From: Actinomadura mexicana
Lineage (GTDB): Bacteria; Actinomycetota; Actinomycetes; Streptosporangiales; Streptosporangiaceae
DNA: 64,000 bases
Direction: 5' to 3'
Assembly: GCF_900188105.1 (NCBI RefSeq)
Contig: NZ_FZNP01000001.1
Span: 868,001 to 932,000 of the forward strand
Shown here: piece by piece, positions 56,079 to 64,000 of the stretch
How the letters are laid out: every line of letters begins with the position of its first letter
How positions within the stretch are numbered: position 1 is the stretch's first letter
Notes under the pieces: generated by a model
Told to the model about the DNA's origin: nothing
What the model saw: only the letters and a program-made list of their open reading frames with translations
The model's database searches: none
Made by a program: the position numbers and the translations under genes

Positions 56079-57299
56079 ATGAGCACCCCGAGGAAGCTCA
56101 GAGTCGCCACGGTGATCACCCGCTTCAACGGGGGCGCCGGCCAGGTCGCGCTGAACGGCGCGCTGGCGCTGCCGGACGGCGGCTACGAGCCCGCGATCGT
56201 CACCGGCGGCGTCGGTATGGACAGCACGGCCTCCTCCACCGGCAGCGGCGTCCTCTTCGGGGAGGAGGCCGTCGCCAACGCCGCCGCCGGTGACCTCACC
56301 CGGCAGGCCCACGCGGCGGGGATGGAGATCGTCCAGGTGGGGCCGCTGGTGCCGCAGGTGTCGCCGCGCGACGACCTCGCCGCGCTGCGGACGCTGACCC
56401 GCGTGCTGGCGGAGGGGCGCTACGACGTCGTCCACACCCACAGCGCGAAGGGCGGCGTGCTCGGACGGATCGCGGCGGCCCGCGCGGGCGTCCCCCGCAT
56501 CGTCCACACGTGGCACGGATTCCCGTTCAACGAGTTCCAGTCGCGGGCGCGGCGACACCTCTACATACGCCTCGAACGGATCGCGGCCAAGCGCACCGAC
56601 GCGTTCCTCGCGATCGGGTCGGAGACGGTGACGACGGCGCTGCGGCTCGGGCTGACCACGCCGGAGCGGGTCCGGCTGTCGTGGCCGGCCGTGGACGTGG
56701 ACGCCTACGCGACCGCGCCCGGCTCCCGCGCGCGGGCCCGCCGCCGCCTCGACCTGCCGCTCGGTGTGAAGGTCGTCGGGTCGGTCGGGCGGCTGACGTT
56801 CCAGAAGGGACCGGAGATCTTCGCGAGGGCGGTCGACCGGCTGCCCGACGACGTGTTCGGGCTGTGGGTCGGCGGCGGCCCGATGGCCGCCGAGATGGAG
56901 AGGCTCACCGCCAGGCTCGGCATCGGCGGGCGGATGCGCTGGCTCGGGCACCGCGAGGACGTCGCCGACGTGCTGCCCGCGTTCGACGTGATGGCGATGG
57001 CGAGCCGCTGGGAGGGGCTCCCGTGCGTGCTGGTCGAGGCGATCGGGGCGGGGATCCCGCTGGTCGCGACGGCCGTCCCGTCCAACCAGGACCTCGTGCT
57101 CGCCGGGGAGACCGGCATGCTCGTGCCTCCCGGGGAGCCGGACGGGCTCGCCGCCGCGGTGTCGGCGCTGCTGGACGACCCGTCCGCCGCGGCGCGGATG
57201 GCGGAGCGGGCCCGGGCCAGGGTCGGCGAATGGTTCTCGCCCGGGTACCTCGGGACGGTCCTGGACGAGACCTACCGAGGCGACTCCAGCCGCCCATGA
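56079..57299 (+). CDS. Glycosyltransferase family 4
   Basis: This 406-residue GT-B enzyme has an N-terminal Rossmann half (RVATVITRFNGGAGQVALNGALAL, VVHTHSAKGGVLGRIAA) and a C-terminal donor half with VGRLTFQKGPEIFARAV and the EX7E motif EGLPCVLVE. It transfers a sugar from a nucleotide donor to the lipid-linked repeat unit. Its stop overlaps the next ATG (ATGA). Confidence 0.92.
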   Translation: MSTPRKLRVATVITRFNGGAGQVALNGALALPDGGYEPAIVTGGVGMDSTASSTGSGVLFGEEAVANAAAGDLTRQAHAAGMEIVQVGPLVPQVSPRDDLAALRTLTRVLAEGRYDVVHTHSAKGGVLGRIAAARAGVPRIVHTWHGFPFNEFQSRARRHLYIRLERIAAKRTDAFLAIGSETVTTALRLGLTTPERVRLSWPAVDVDAYATAPGSRARARRRLDLPLGVKVVGSVGRLTFQKGPEIFARAVDRLPDDVFGLWVGGGPMAAEMERLTARLGIGGRMRWLGHREDVADVLPAFDVMAMASRWEGLPCVLVEAIGAGIPLVATAVPSNQDLVLAGETGMLVPPGEPDGLAAAVSALLDDPSAAARMAERARARVGEWFSPGYLGTVLDETYRGDSSRP

Positions 57300-59989
57300 C
57301 CACGGTGATCGAGGCCCCGCCCGCGCCGCCGCCGCTGAGGCGCCGCACGCGGCCGGCGGCCGTCGTGCTGGTCGGGGGCATCGCCTCGCTGCCGATGCTG
57401 ATGCCGGCCGGCCTCGCGCCGGGCCCCGGCAACACCGGGCTGCCCGACGTCGCGCTGGTCGGCCTCATCGCGACGGCGCTGGTGTGGGCGGGCACCCGCG
57501 GGCTCCCGGTCCGGTGGCCGTTCCTCATCCCGACGCTGATGACGATCATCGCGGGCGGGATCGCCGCCGTCGTCAACGAGGCGGGCGCGCTGACCCTGAT
57601 CAAGGACATGTTCGTGCTGCTGTGGGCGGTGGGCATCGCCAACCTCGGCCGCGACCCGGCGCTCCTGAGGGTCGCGCTCCGCGCGTTCGTCCGGATCGGG
57701 ACGTGCTACGCCGCCGTCATGATCGTCGGTTTCGTGCTGGGCATCGACGCGCTGTCGGGCAAGCAGATCGACGGCGAGCGCGCGATGTTCACGTTCGGCG
57801 ACGCGAACTACGCGTCGAACTGGTTCATCTGCGTCTTCTTCGTCGCCCGCGCGACCCGCCATCCGCGGTCCCGGGGGAGGCGGTGGGCGGTCTGCGGGAT
57901 CCTCCTCGCCGCCGAGCTCCTCACCGGCTCGAACGGCGGTCTGCTCGCGCTCTGCGTCGCGGTCCTGCTCGGCTGCCTGTTCCGGCTGTTCCGCGAGGGC
58001 AGGGCGCACCACGCGATCGCCGTCGGCCTGTTCGCCGTGTTCGTGGGCGGGGCCGGCGTCACGGTCGTCACCCAGGTCGACGTCCAGCCGTTCCTGGACC
58101 ACGCCAGCCAGACGTCCCCGATCCTTCGCGACTCCATCGGGCGGACGACCGGGGAGAGCACGAACTCGCGCGGCACGGTCCTCGCCACCACCCTCCAGAT
58201 GATCGACGACCAGACGCACCCGTGGGGCATCGGGCCCGGCCAGACCGAGCGGCAGATGCTGGTGCGGCAGGAGACCTACGTCCGGGAGGCGCACAACGAC
58301 TACGTCGCCGCGGTCCTGGAGCGCGGTTTCCTCGGGGGCGCCGCGCTCGTCGTGCTGGTCTTCGTCCTCGTGCTCAAGTGCGTGCGGATCGCCCGCCGGG
58401 ACGCGCTGACCGGCGAGTACGCGCGGCTCGTCCCGCGTCCCGAGCTGTTCGGCGCGCTCGTCGCCGTCTTCCTCGTCTCCGGCCTGTTCTACGAGACGCT
58501 CCACTACCGCCACGGCTGGGCGATCTTCGGGTTGATCGCCGCGCTCGACCTCTTCGGACGCGGCGACGGCTCCCCCGGCCGCCGGCGCATCCGGCCGCAC
58601 GCGACCGCGCCCACCGTCTCATCGGCCGTGCGACGCCCCCAGGCGAGACGGAACGGTGCGGCGGTCATCGCTCCCCGCCCCGCGTCCGGCCTCCCGGAGC
58701 CCGAGGCCGAGGGCGGGGCGGGGAGAACGCGGCGCAGGCTGCTGGCACTGGTCGCGGGGAACGTGGCGGGGCGGGTCGGCGCGCTCGCCTCGCTCGGCGT
58801 GGCGACGGTCCTGGTGGCGCGGATCGGCGGGCCCGAGCTCGTCGGCGCCTTCACGCTCGTCCGGATCCTGCCGGGACTGCTGTGCCAGTTGTCCAGCGCC
58901 GGGCTGCCGGGCGCGGCGCCGTTCTTCCTCGCCCGGGGCGACTACGACCAGAGCCGGGTCCGGCCCACGCTGGCGTGGCTGACCGTGATCGGCGCGACGA
59001 TCTCCGGCGTCGGCTGGCTGGCGCTCAGCCCGCTGGTCTACCTGGTGTTCTTCAAGTCGTTCGGACTCTGGGTCGCGGTCGCCGCCGCCGCGCCGTCCTT
59101 CACGCAGGGCTTCGTCTCGGTCGGCAAGGGCCTGCTGCAGGGGACCGACGACCAGCCCGGCGCGAGTCTCGCCATCGCCGTCGAGGAGTTCGTGTTCCTG
59201 CCGATCTACCTCGTGCTCCTCACCGGCTGGTACGGGCCCGGCGCGCTGATCAGCGGTCTGGTGCTCGCCGACGTCGCCGCCGCCGCATGGATCATCCGGC
59301 GGCTGGCGCGGCGCGGGTTCTTCGCCGGATGGGGGCGTCCCGACCGCCGGCTCGGCCGGTCCATCGCCGGGTACGGGCTCCGCGGCTACCTCGGCCAGCT
59401 CATCGACCTGCTGCAACTGCGGTTCGACATGGCGCTGCTCGGCGCGCTGGCCGGGCCGAAGGTGCTCGGCGTGTACACGGTCGCGAGCAAGTTCGCCGAG
59501 CTCGTGCAGCTTCCGGGGCTCGCGGTGAACTACATCCTCTATCCGGACTTCGCCAAGGAGGACCGGGACACCGCGACCAGGAGGACGTCCCGCCTGATCC
59601 TGCCCGCGCTCGGCGTGTCGGCCCTGGCGGCGCTGCCGCTCGCCCTCGTCGCCGGGACCGCGCTGCCCTGGGTCTTCGGCGACGTGTTCGACGACGCGGT
59701 CGTGCCCACCTACATCCGGCTCGCCGGCGTCGTGACGTTCGGGGTCACCGGGCTCGTCATGGCCTACCTGTACGGGGTCGGACGGCCCGGCGCCGCGTCC
59801 GCGGGGCAGGGCCTCGGGCTCGCGGTCGTCGTCGTCCTCGGCGCGCTCCTGATCCCCGCGCACGGCGCGACCGGCGCCGCGGTCGCCACGTCCGTCTCCT
59901 TCGTCGCCACCACGGCGGCGCTGCTCGTCTGGTTCCGGCGGGTCGGCAGGACCGCGCCCGCGCCCCCCGCACCCGAAGACAAGGGGTGA
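57296..59989 (+). CDS. Fused O-antigen ligase/polymerase (Wzy-like) and flippase (Wzx-like) protein
   Basis: This single uninterrupted frame encodes 897 residues and joins two membrane proteins that are normally separate. Residues 1-~420 form an O-antigen-ligase/Wzy_C-type protein with about 11 helices; the periplasmic motif EAHNDYVAAVLERGFLGG lies near 331-348. A ~57-residue Arg/Pro/Ala-rich linker (about 421-478) leads to a MOP/Wzx-type flippase of about 12-14 helices, beginning LLALVAGNVAGRVGALASLGVATVLVARIGG. No stop or good internal ribosome site separates the halves. The start overlaps the GT4 stop (ATGA). Fusion would couple lipid-linked unit export to polymerisation. An annotation or sequencing indel removing a stop is the alternative. 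Confidence 0.85.
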   Translation: MTTVIEAPPAPPPLRRRTRPAAVVLVGGIASLPMLMPAGLAPGPGNTGLPDVALVGLIATALVWAGTRGLPVRWPFLIPTLMTIIAGGIAAVVNEAGALTLIKDMFVLLWAVGIANLGRDPALLRVALRAFVRIGTCYAAVMIVGFVLGIDALSGKQIDGERAMFTFGDANYASNWFICVFFVARATRHPRSRGRRWAVCGILLAAELLTGSNGGLLALCVAVLLGCLFRLFREGRAHHAIAVGLFAVFVGGAGVTVVTQVDVQPFLDHASQTSPILRDSIGRTTGESTNSRGTVLATTLQMIDDQTHPWGIGPGQTERQMLVRQETYVREAHNDYVAAVLERGFLGGAALVVLVFVLVLKCVRIARRDALTGEYARLVPRPELFGALVAVFLVSGLFYETLHYRHGWAIFGLIAALDLFGRGDGSPGRRRIRPHATAPTVSSAVRRPQARRNGAAVIAPRPASGLPEPEAEGGAGRTRRRLLALVAGNVAGRVGALASLGVATVLVARIGGPELVGAFTLVRILPGLLCQLSSAGLPGAAPFFLARGDYDQSRVRPTLAWLTVIGATISGVGWLALSPLVYLVFFKSFGLWVAVAAAAPSFTQGFVSVGKGLLQGTDDQPGASLAIAVEEFVFLPIYLVLLTGWYGPGALISGLVLADVAAAAWIIRRLARRGFFAGWGRPDRRLGRSIAGYGLRGYLGQLIDLLQLRFDMALLGALAGPKVLGVYTVASKFAELVQLPGLAVNYILYPDFAKEDRDTATRRTSRLILPALGVSALAALPLALVAGTALPWVFGDVFDDAVVPTYIRLAGVVTFGVTGLVMAYLYGVGRPGAASAGQGLGLAVVVVLGALLIPAHGATGAAVATSVSFVATTAALLVWFRRVGRTAPAPPAPEDKG

Positions 59990-59991
59990 TC

Positions 59992-60741
59992 ATGTCCGAG
60001 TTCGCGAGCCGTCCCGTCGACACGTCCGACGGCGTCCCCCCGTCCACGGCGCGCCGTGTGCTGGACGTCGCCGGCGCCGTCGCCGGGCTGCTGCTCCTCA
60101 GCGTCCCGCTGCTGGTCGTCTACCTGCTGGTGCGGCTGTCCAGCCCGGGGCCCGGCGTGTTCCGGCAGACGCGGGTCGGGCAGGGCGGGCGGCCGTTCAC
60201 CATGTACAAGTTCCGGACGATGCGGCAGGGCGTCGGCGGCCTCACCGTCACCGCCAACTGCGACCCGCGCCTGACGAGGACCGGGAAGATCCTGCGCCGG
60301 TGGTCGCTGGACGAGCTGCCCCAGCTGGTGAACGTCCTGCGCGGCCAGATGACCCTCGTCGGGCCGCGCCCGGAGACCTACGACCTCGCCGTCCACTACG
60401 ACGCGCGGTGCCGCTGGATCTTCGACCACCGGCCCGGCCTGACGGGCGTGTCGGAGGTCCGGTTCCGCGACTTCGACGTGCTCGGCCCCGGCGAGGAGGT
60501 CGACCTCGCCGGCTACATCGAGCGGATCGTCCCGGCGCGGGTCGCGGTCGACGCCGTCTACCTCCGGAACCCGTCGATGCGGGCCACGCTCGGCGCGCTC
60601 TGGGACACCGTCAGGCACATCCTCGGCTTCACGGTCCCGCCCCTCCGGGTGGACGCCGCCGGGGCCGTCCGCGAGACCGCGGTCGAGGGGGCGCGGGAGC
60701 AGCCGGTGCGCGCCGCCGAGGAGCCCGGCTCCGCGGCCTGA
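59992..60741 (+). CDS. Initiating sugar-phosphate transferase (WbaP/WcaJ family)
   Basis: This 249-residue phosphoglycosyl transferase has one N-terminal membrane-associated helix (about 22-50) and the catalytic region (PGPGVFRQTRVGQGGRPFTMYKFRTM, WSLDELPQLVNVLRGQMTLVGPRPE). It transfers a hexose-1-phosphate to undecaprenyl phosphate, the first step of repeat-unit synthesis. It is a short form lacking the extra N-terminal helices of WbaP. The gap after the fusion gene is 2 bp, so it is in the same operon. Confidence 0.93.
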   Translation: MSEFASRPVDTSDGVPPSTARRVLDVAGAVAGLLLLSVPLLVVYLLVRLSSPGPGVFRQTRVGQGGRPFTMYKFRTMRQGVGGLTVTANCDPRLTRTGKILRRWSLDELPQLVNVLRGQMTLVGPRPETYDLAVHYDARCRWIFDHRPGLTGVSEVRFRDFDVLGPGEEVDLAGYIERIVPARVAVDAVYLRNPSMRATLGALWDTVRHILGFTVPPLRVDAAGAVRETAVEGAREQPVRAAEEPGSAA

Positions 60742-60782
60742 CATCCACAGGAGCATCCACCGCCTTCGGGGAGTGACGCGGG

Positions 60783-61703
60783 ATGGACGTCCAGGACGCC
60801 CGGTTCAAGATCGCGGCCGTCGCCACGGCGGTCGTGCTGGCGGCCGGATTCCTTTTCCACCTGAATGGCCGGACGCCGGTCCACCGGTCGTACGGGGGGC
60901 CGGCCGCCACGCCGGGGACGCCCGCCACCGAGCCCGGGAGGACCCGCCGGATCGCGCTGAACACCGAGCCGTCGGACTATCCGCGGCTCCGGGCGCTCGG
61001 CTACGACCTGGTGGACGTCAAGGCGGATCCGGCGCTCGTCGCCGGGGTCCCCGCCGGGATGCAGGCGCTGCTCTGGGTCGGCAACTTCACCTGCGGCGAC
61101 TTCGAGCTCGGCTGGGAGGCGTTCGAGCGGGCCGTCCAGCGGTTCGGGCGCGACCCGAAGGTGTACGGGTGGTACCTGTCGGACGAGCCGAACACCGGCG
61201 ACTGCCCGGAGGTCGCCGGCGAGATCCGCCGCCGCGTCCGGTACATCGAGCGGAAGGCACCCGGGCAGATCTCGTTCATCTCGCTGACGGACTGGCCGAT
61301 GAAGGCGCTCACGCCGCGACGCGTCGGCGTCGACCTGATCGGCCTGGACCCCTACCCCTGCAAGGGCTCGCCGGAGGCCCGCGAGCACTGCGACATCGGG
61401 GCGATCGACCGGATGGTCCGGATGGCGGACGCCGCCGGGATCCCGCGCGCCAAGGTCGCACCCGTCCTGCAGACGTTCGGGCAGAGCTGCACCCAGGGCG
61501 ACAAGCAGTACTGGATGCCGACGCGGGCCCAGTTCCGCGCGATCCTCGCGCGCTGGGACCGGCTCGCGCCGCGGCCGCCGCTGGAGATCTCCTACTCCTG
61601 GGGGCGTCAGGAGGAGTGGGCCTGCCCCACCCTCGCGGACGCCTCCGGCGGCGCCCACCCCGACCTGCAGAGCCTCATGCGGGCCCGCAACACGGCGCGC
61701 TGA
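60783..61703 (+). CDS. Exported TIM-barrel glycosidase-like protein
   Basis: This 306-residue protein has an N-terminal membrane anchor or signal helix (about residues 9-28) and a barrel-like domain. Motifs YGWYLSDEPN and LIGLDPYPCKG recall catalytic strands of glycoside hydrolases, with the Glu of SDEPN a candidate acid/base. Five or six cysteines probably form disulfides. It is the last plus-strand gene of the polysaccharide operon and may trim or depolymerise the product. The exact GH family is not recognised. Confidence 0.78.
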   Translation: MDVQDARFKIAAVATAVVLAAGFLFHLNGRTPVHRSYGGPAATPGTPATEPGRTRRIALNTEPSDYPRLRALGYDLVDVKADPALVAGVPAGMQALLWVGNFTCGDFELGWEAFERAVQRFGRDPKVYGWYLSDEPNTGDCPEVAGEIRRRVRYIERKAPGQISFISLTDWPMKALTPRRVGVDLIGLDPYPCKGSPEAREHCDIGAIDRMVRMADAAGIPRAKVAPVLQTFGQSCTQGDKQYWMPTRAQFRAILARWDRLAPRPPLEISYSWGRQEEWACPTLADASGGAHPDLQSLMRARNTAR

Positions 61704-61707
61704 GGGG

Positions 61708-61860
61708 TCAGTTTCCGCCGGGCTGGTCGGCGACGGCCGGATGCCGCGACTTCGACGGGACCTGGAACTCCAGCGACCCGAGTCTCAGGGCCAGGACCTC
61801 CATCACACCGACGGCCAGAATCAACGCGACGGCCACCAGGCCGAGCTTCCTGCGGTTCAA
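61708..61860 (-). CDS. Small single-helix membrane protein
   Basis: This 50-residue frame starts at TTG with AAGGGG 6 nt upstream: NRRKLGLVAVALILAVGVME (a basic start and hydrophobic helix), then an extracytoplasmic tail ending SRHPAVADQPGGN. Codon use (strong G/C third position) and the N-in/C-out pattern support a real gene. It is convergent with the glycosidase gene (4 bp between stops). The AT-rich stretch at 61890-61925 probably holds its promoter. Function is unknown. Confidence 0.6.
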   Translation of the reverse strand: MNRRKLGLVAVALILAVGVMEVLALRLGSLEFQVPSKSRHPAVADQPGGN

Positions 61861-61992
61861 CCGCGCACCCCTTCAAACCCCCGGACAAGCAGGCAAAAAA
61901 CTTAACATGTCATGATCTAAACCCTGTTCCAGATCCGCCCTTTTCTCACCCTTCGTGACGCCTTTGTGATCCTGCGCAGCCCCGTGTCGCGG

Positions 61993-63555
61993 TCAGAGCG
62001 GTCGGCTGGTGAGGTTGGCGGCGCGGGCGTTGAGACACTCGCCCGTGGCGAGGTCGAAGGCGAAGTTGTGGGCCAGGCAGTGGATCCGCCCGTCCCGGAC
62101 GACCGCGCCGACCGACAGGTCCTCGCCCGCGTGCGGGCAGTAGCGCGGGATGTCGTAGCGGGCGCCCGCGTCGGCGATGACGATGCGCTCGCTCTCGTCC
62201 CGTCCGGTCTCGTACGCCTCGACGGCGTTCAGCGCCGGCGCGTTCGCGTGCTTGAGCAGTCCGACCAGGTGGTCGTTGTAGACGTCGGGGTCGCGGTAGA
62301 GGCTGAGCCGGAACGAGATGAGCAGGTCCTCCCACGCCATCCGGCCGGTGAGCACGCCGTCCAGCCAGCGGGCGGCGGTGGTGATCCGGTAGTGCGGGCG
62401 GACGTCCGGGGACGCGTGCGCCACCGTGAGGCCGTCCGGCGAGAAGTCGACGTCCCAGGCGCCGCCGTTCGGACCGGTGACCTCGAACCGGACGATCATC
62501 GCGATCCGCCGGAGGAAGTAGTCGCTGAGCCCGCCGAGGTGCGCGAAGTGGGCGGCGAACCGGTCGAACAGGTCGGGGCCGGGCTCGGGGTGGTCCGCCA
62601 GCACGGCGGCGATGGCGCCGGCCCGGTCGGCGGCGTACCGCCTGAGGTAGTCGCTCCGGCCGGCGTCGGCGAAGGAGAACTCCGCCGAGACCGGGTCGCG
62701 GGTGATCTCCCCGGTGTCCAGGTCGACGGTGTCGCCCGGCTTGAAGCACTCCCAGCGCTGCCCCGGCAGATGCTCGCGCAGCCAGGCGGTGGCCGCCTCC
62801 GGGTCGCAGAACGCGCCGTCCGCCTGGTCCAGTACCCGGTTGAGATGGTCGACCTCGGCGTCCAGGAAGCACGGCGGCCCGGCGAACGGGGCCGCCAGCA
62901 CGGGCGCGGTCTGCCGGACGAGCCGCTGCGCCGCGCGCAGCTTGGAGACGCGCTTGGCCATCGAGACCTCGGCCATCTCGGCGGCGGAGTACTCGTAGCA
63001 GATCGGGTGCCAGGACGCCCCGGACGTCTGCAGCGCCATCAGGTCGAGCCGGCCGCCCGCCAGGTGCCCGGCCCGGCGGGCCTGCGCGGCGGTGAGCCGG
63101 GCGTCGTTGCAATGCAGGATCCCGCGACCGTCCGCCACGATCAGAAAGGCGGCGTCGTGGCACATGGGCGACAGTTCGGGAATGACGGTGATCCAGGAGC
63201 CGCGATTGTCAAGCGCGAATTTCTCCCACGGCTGGATTTCGATGACCTGACGCCCGCCCGCGGCGGCCGCCATGCGTTCCCGGAAGGCGGGTCCGGGATA
63301 ACACGGAATGAGGATCCGGGTTCGCGCGGGAAGGCGCTCGATGACCCACGGATCGAAATGGTCGAGATGCTCGTGCGAGACCGCCACCCAGTCGGCGTCG
63401 AGCAACGGAGCGAGCTCCAGGTGATCGTTTCTCGGGTACTGGTGCCAGGAGCCCAGAAAGGCCCCGGTCGGAGCGAGCCACGGGTCCGCGAGCAGATGGA
63501 ACGCGGCCGCGTCCACCGACACCCCCGCATGTCCGATAAATGTGACAGTCGGCAT
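61993..63555 (-). CDS. MBL-fold hydrolase with C-terminal Rieske domain (CMP-Neu5Ac hydroxylase-like)
   Basis: This 520-residue protein (ATG 63555) has an N-terminal metallo-beta-lactamase fold with HEHLDHFD (His61, His63, Asp65, His66) and CHDAAFLIVADGRGILHCNDARL. A long middle region follows, ending in a Rieske [2Fe-2S] domain whose ligands are Cys473, His475, Cys493 and His496 (CPH...CLAH). The same two modules make up animal CMP-N-acetylneuraminate hydroxylase, but there the Rieske part is N-terminal. The reaction here is unknown; an oxygenase acting on a nucleotide sugar or lipid is plausible given the neighbouring polysaccharide genes. Confidence 0.85.
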   Translation of the reverse strand: MPTVTFIGHAGVSVDAAAFHLLADPWLAPTGAFLGSWHQYPRNDHLELAPLLDADWVAVSHEHLDHFDPWVIERLPARTRILIPCYPGPAFRERMAAAAGGRQVIEIQPWEKFALDNRGSWITVIPELSPMCHDAAFLIVADGRGILHCNDARLTAAQARRAGHLAGGRLDLMALQTSGASWHPICYEYSAAEMAEVSMAKRVSKLRAAQRLVRQTAPVLAAPFAGPPCFLDAEVDHLNRVLDQADGAFCDPEAATAWLREHLPGQRWECFKPGDTVDLDTGEITRDPVSAEFSFADAGRSDYLRRYAADRAGAIAAVLADHPEPGPDLFDRFAAHFAHLGGLSDYFLRRIAMIVRFEVTGPNGGAWDVDFSPDGLTVAHASPDVRPHYRITTAARWLDGVLTGRMAWEDLLISFRLSLYRDPDVYNDHLVGLLKHANAPALNAVEAYETGRDESERIVIADAGARYDIPRYCPHAGEDLSVGAVVRDGRIHCLAHNFAFDLATGECLNARAANLTSRPL

Positions 63556-63811
63556 GTCCAGACTGTCGCTCCCCGGCCCCGCCGGCGCACCCGCCGGAGT
63601 GCGTAAAGCGACTACGCCCGCAGCATGAAAGAGATATGCGCCGGGACTGGATATGTCGAGGGAGACGCACCAAAAAAAGATCGAGTTTACCTTGCCCATG
63701 AAATGTCCACTTCCGGACAAAAAGGGCATTCTGCGGGGCGGGCCGCTGGACATCCGCGGGGCGGCCGGGCGATCGTCGACACGGGTGCTGGAATAGCGGG
63801 CGGTGGTCGTC

Positions 63812-64000
63812 ATGAACAACGGGCGGGCTCGATCTTCTCGAGGGGACACTTCCGGGGGCGCGAGGGCGCTCGCGGGCACGGGCGTCCGGGACGGCGTGCG
63901 CCACGACAACCGCGACCGGACGGGCGCGTCCGACCGCGGCGGGCAGCCGCTGTGGCGGCGGCGGCTGCGGCACGACATCCGGCACGAACTCGGCACGATC
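63812..64000 (+). CDS. Sensor histidine kinase (partial, N-terminus only)
   Basis: The frame from ATG 63812 (or GTG 63803) is open to the window end (63 codons). After a ~50-residue polar, Arg/Gly-rich N-terminus it reaches LRHDIRHELGTI, the phosphoacceptor H-box of actinobacterial histidine kinases without a membrane input domain. Strong codon bias supports it. It may be the partner of the orphan response regulator at 52745. It is divergent from the MBL-Rieske gene across 256 bp that include an AT-rich patch near 63670-63725. Confidence 0.7.
   Translation, partial: MNNGRARSSRGDTSGGARALAGTGVRDGVRHDNRDRTGASDRGGQPLWRRRLRHDIRHELGTI

Noticed and set aside
56510..57295. Upstream extension of the ligase-flippase frame
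   Set aside because: This part is a shadow of the GT4 gene. The ATG at 57296 overlaps the GT4 stop and begins the hydrophobic protein.
61607..61888. 93-codon minus-strand frame
   Set aside because: The neighbouring frame encodes the 50-residue membrane peptide with a ribosome site and codon bias; this longer frame has neither.

Overview
This window comes from a high-GC Gram-positive actinomycete, probably a member of the Streptosporangiales and possibly Thermomonosporaceae (Actinomadura/Thermomonospora-like). That placement is inferred from three things: very strong G/C preference at third codon positions, many LuxR-type ATP-binding, TetR, PucR and XRE/DUF397 regulators, and a secreted polyester hydrolase of the Thermobifida/Thermomonospora type. 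No rRNA, tRNA, CRISPR array, intact insertion sequence or prophage was recognised. The window is chromosomal accessory and regulatory territory, apart from one surface-polysaccharide cluster.

Left part (1-13.5 kb). An ABC exporter (FtsX-type permease and ATPase) faces a NarL-type response regulator, which is convergent with an unusual tandem-duplicated histidine kinase. Next come a secreted cutinase/PETase-like polyester hydrolase, a PucR-family regulator, a large LuxR-type ATP-binding regulator and a duplicated pair of SRPBCC proteins with lysine-rich tails.

Sugar block (13.5-17.8 kb). A lipoprotein, two permeases and a ROK kinase form a translationally coupled operon. A palindrome resembling a DasR-responsive element sits inside the promoter spacer, suggesting amino-sugar or chito-oligosaccharide uptake and phosphorylation with an ATPase encoded elsewhere.

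Middle (17.9-42 kb). This is a mosaic of small regulator-plus-effector operons. It includes SRPBCC proteins, a second LuxR-type regulator, and a VOC-ArsR-SRPBCC operon with twin palindromic operators. It also includes an ABC exporter behind a MerR-type 19-bp-spacer promoter, an ECF sigma factor with an LCP ligase, and a D,D-carboxypeptidase with a long repetitive cytoplasmic arm. A TetR-MFS-decarboxylase operon, a decayed cytochrome P450 next to a TetR gene, and a secreted PHB-depolymerase-like esterase complete it.

Right-middle (42-51.4 kb). PadR-GyrI, a Fic protein, and a lower-GC XRE/DUF397/ATP-binding cassette like the WhiJ-type loci of Streptomyces are followed by MerR-SDR-NTF2-like and HxlR-NmrA-like pairs and a secreted HNH nuclease.

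Polysaccharide cluster (51.5-61.9 kb). galE faces an operon-like run: response regulator, Wzz-like protein with a degenerate BY-kinase tail, DegT aminotransferase, GT4 glycosyltransferase, a single polypeptide joining a Wzy/O-antigen-ligase-like half to a Wzx-like flippase half, an initiating phosphoglycosyl transferase and a TIM-barrel glycosidase-like protein. A 50-residue membrane peptide, an MBL-Rieske protein resembling CMP-sialic-acid hydroxylase parts, and the start of a histidine kinase close the window.
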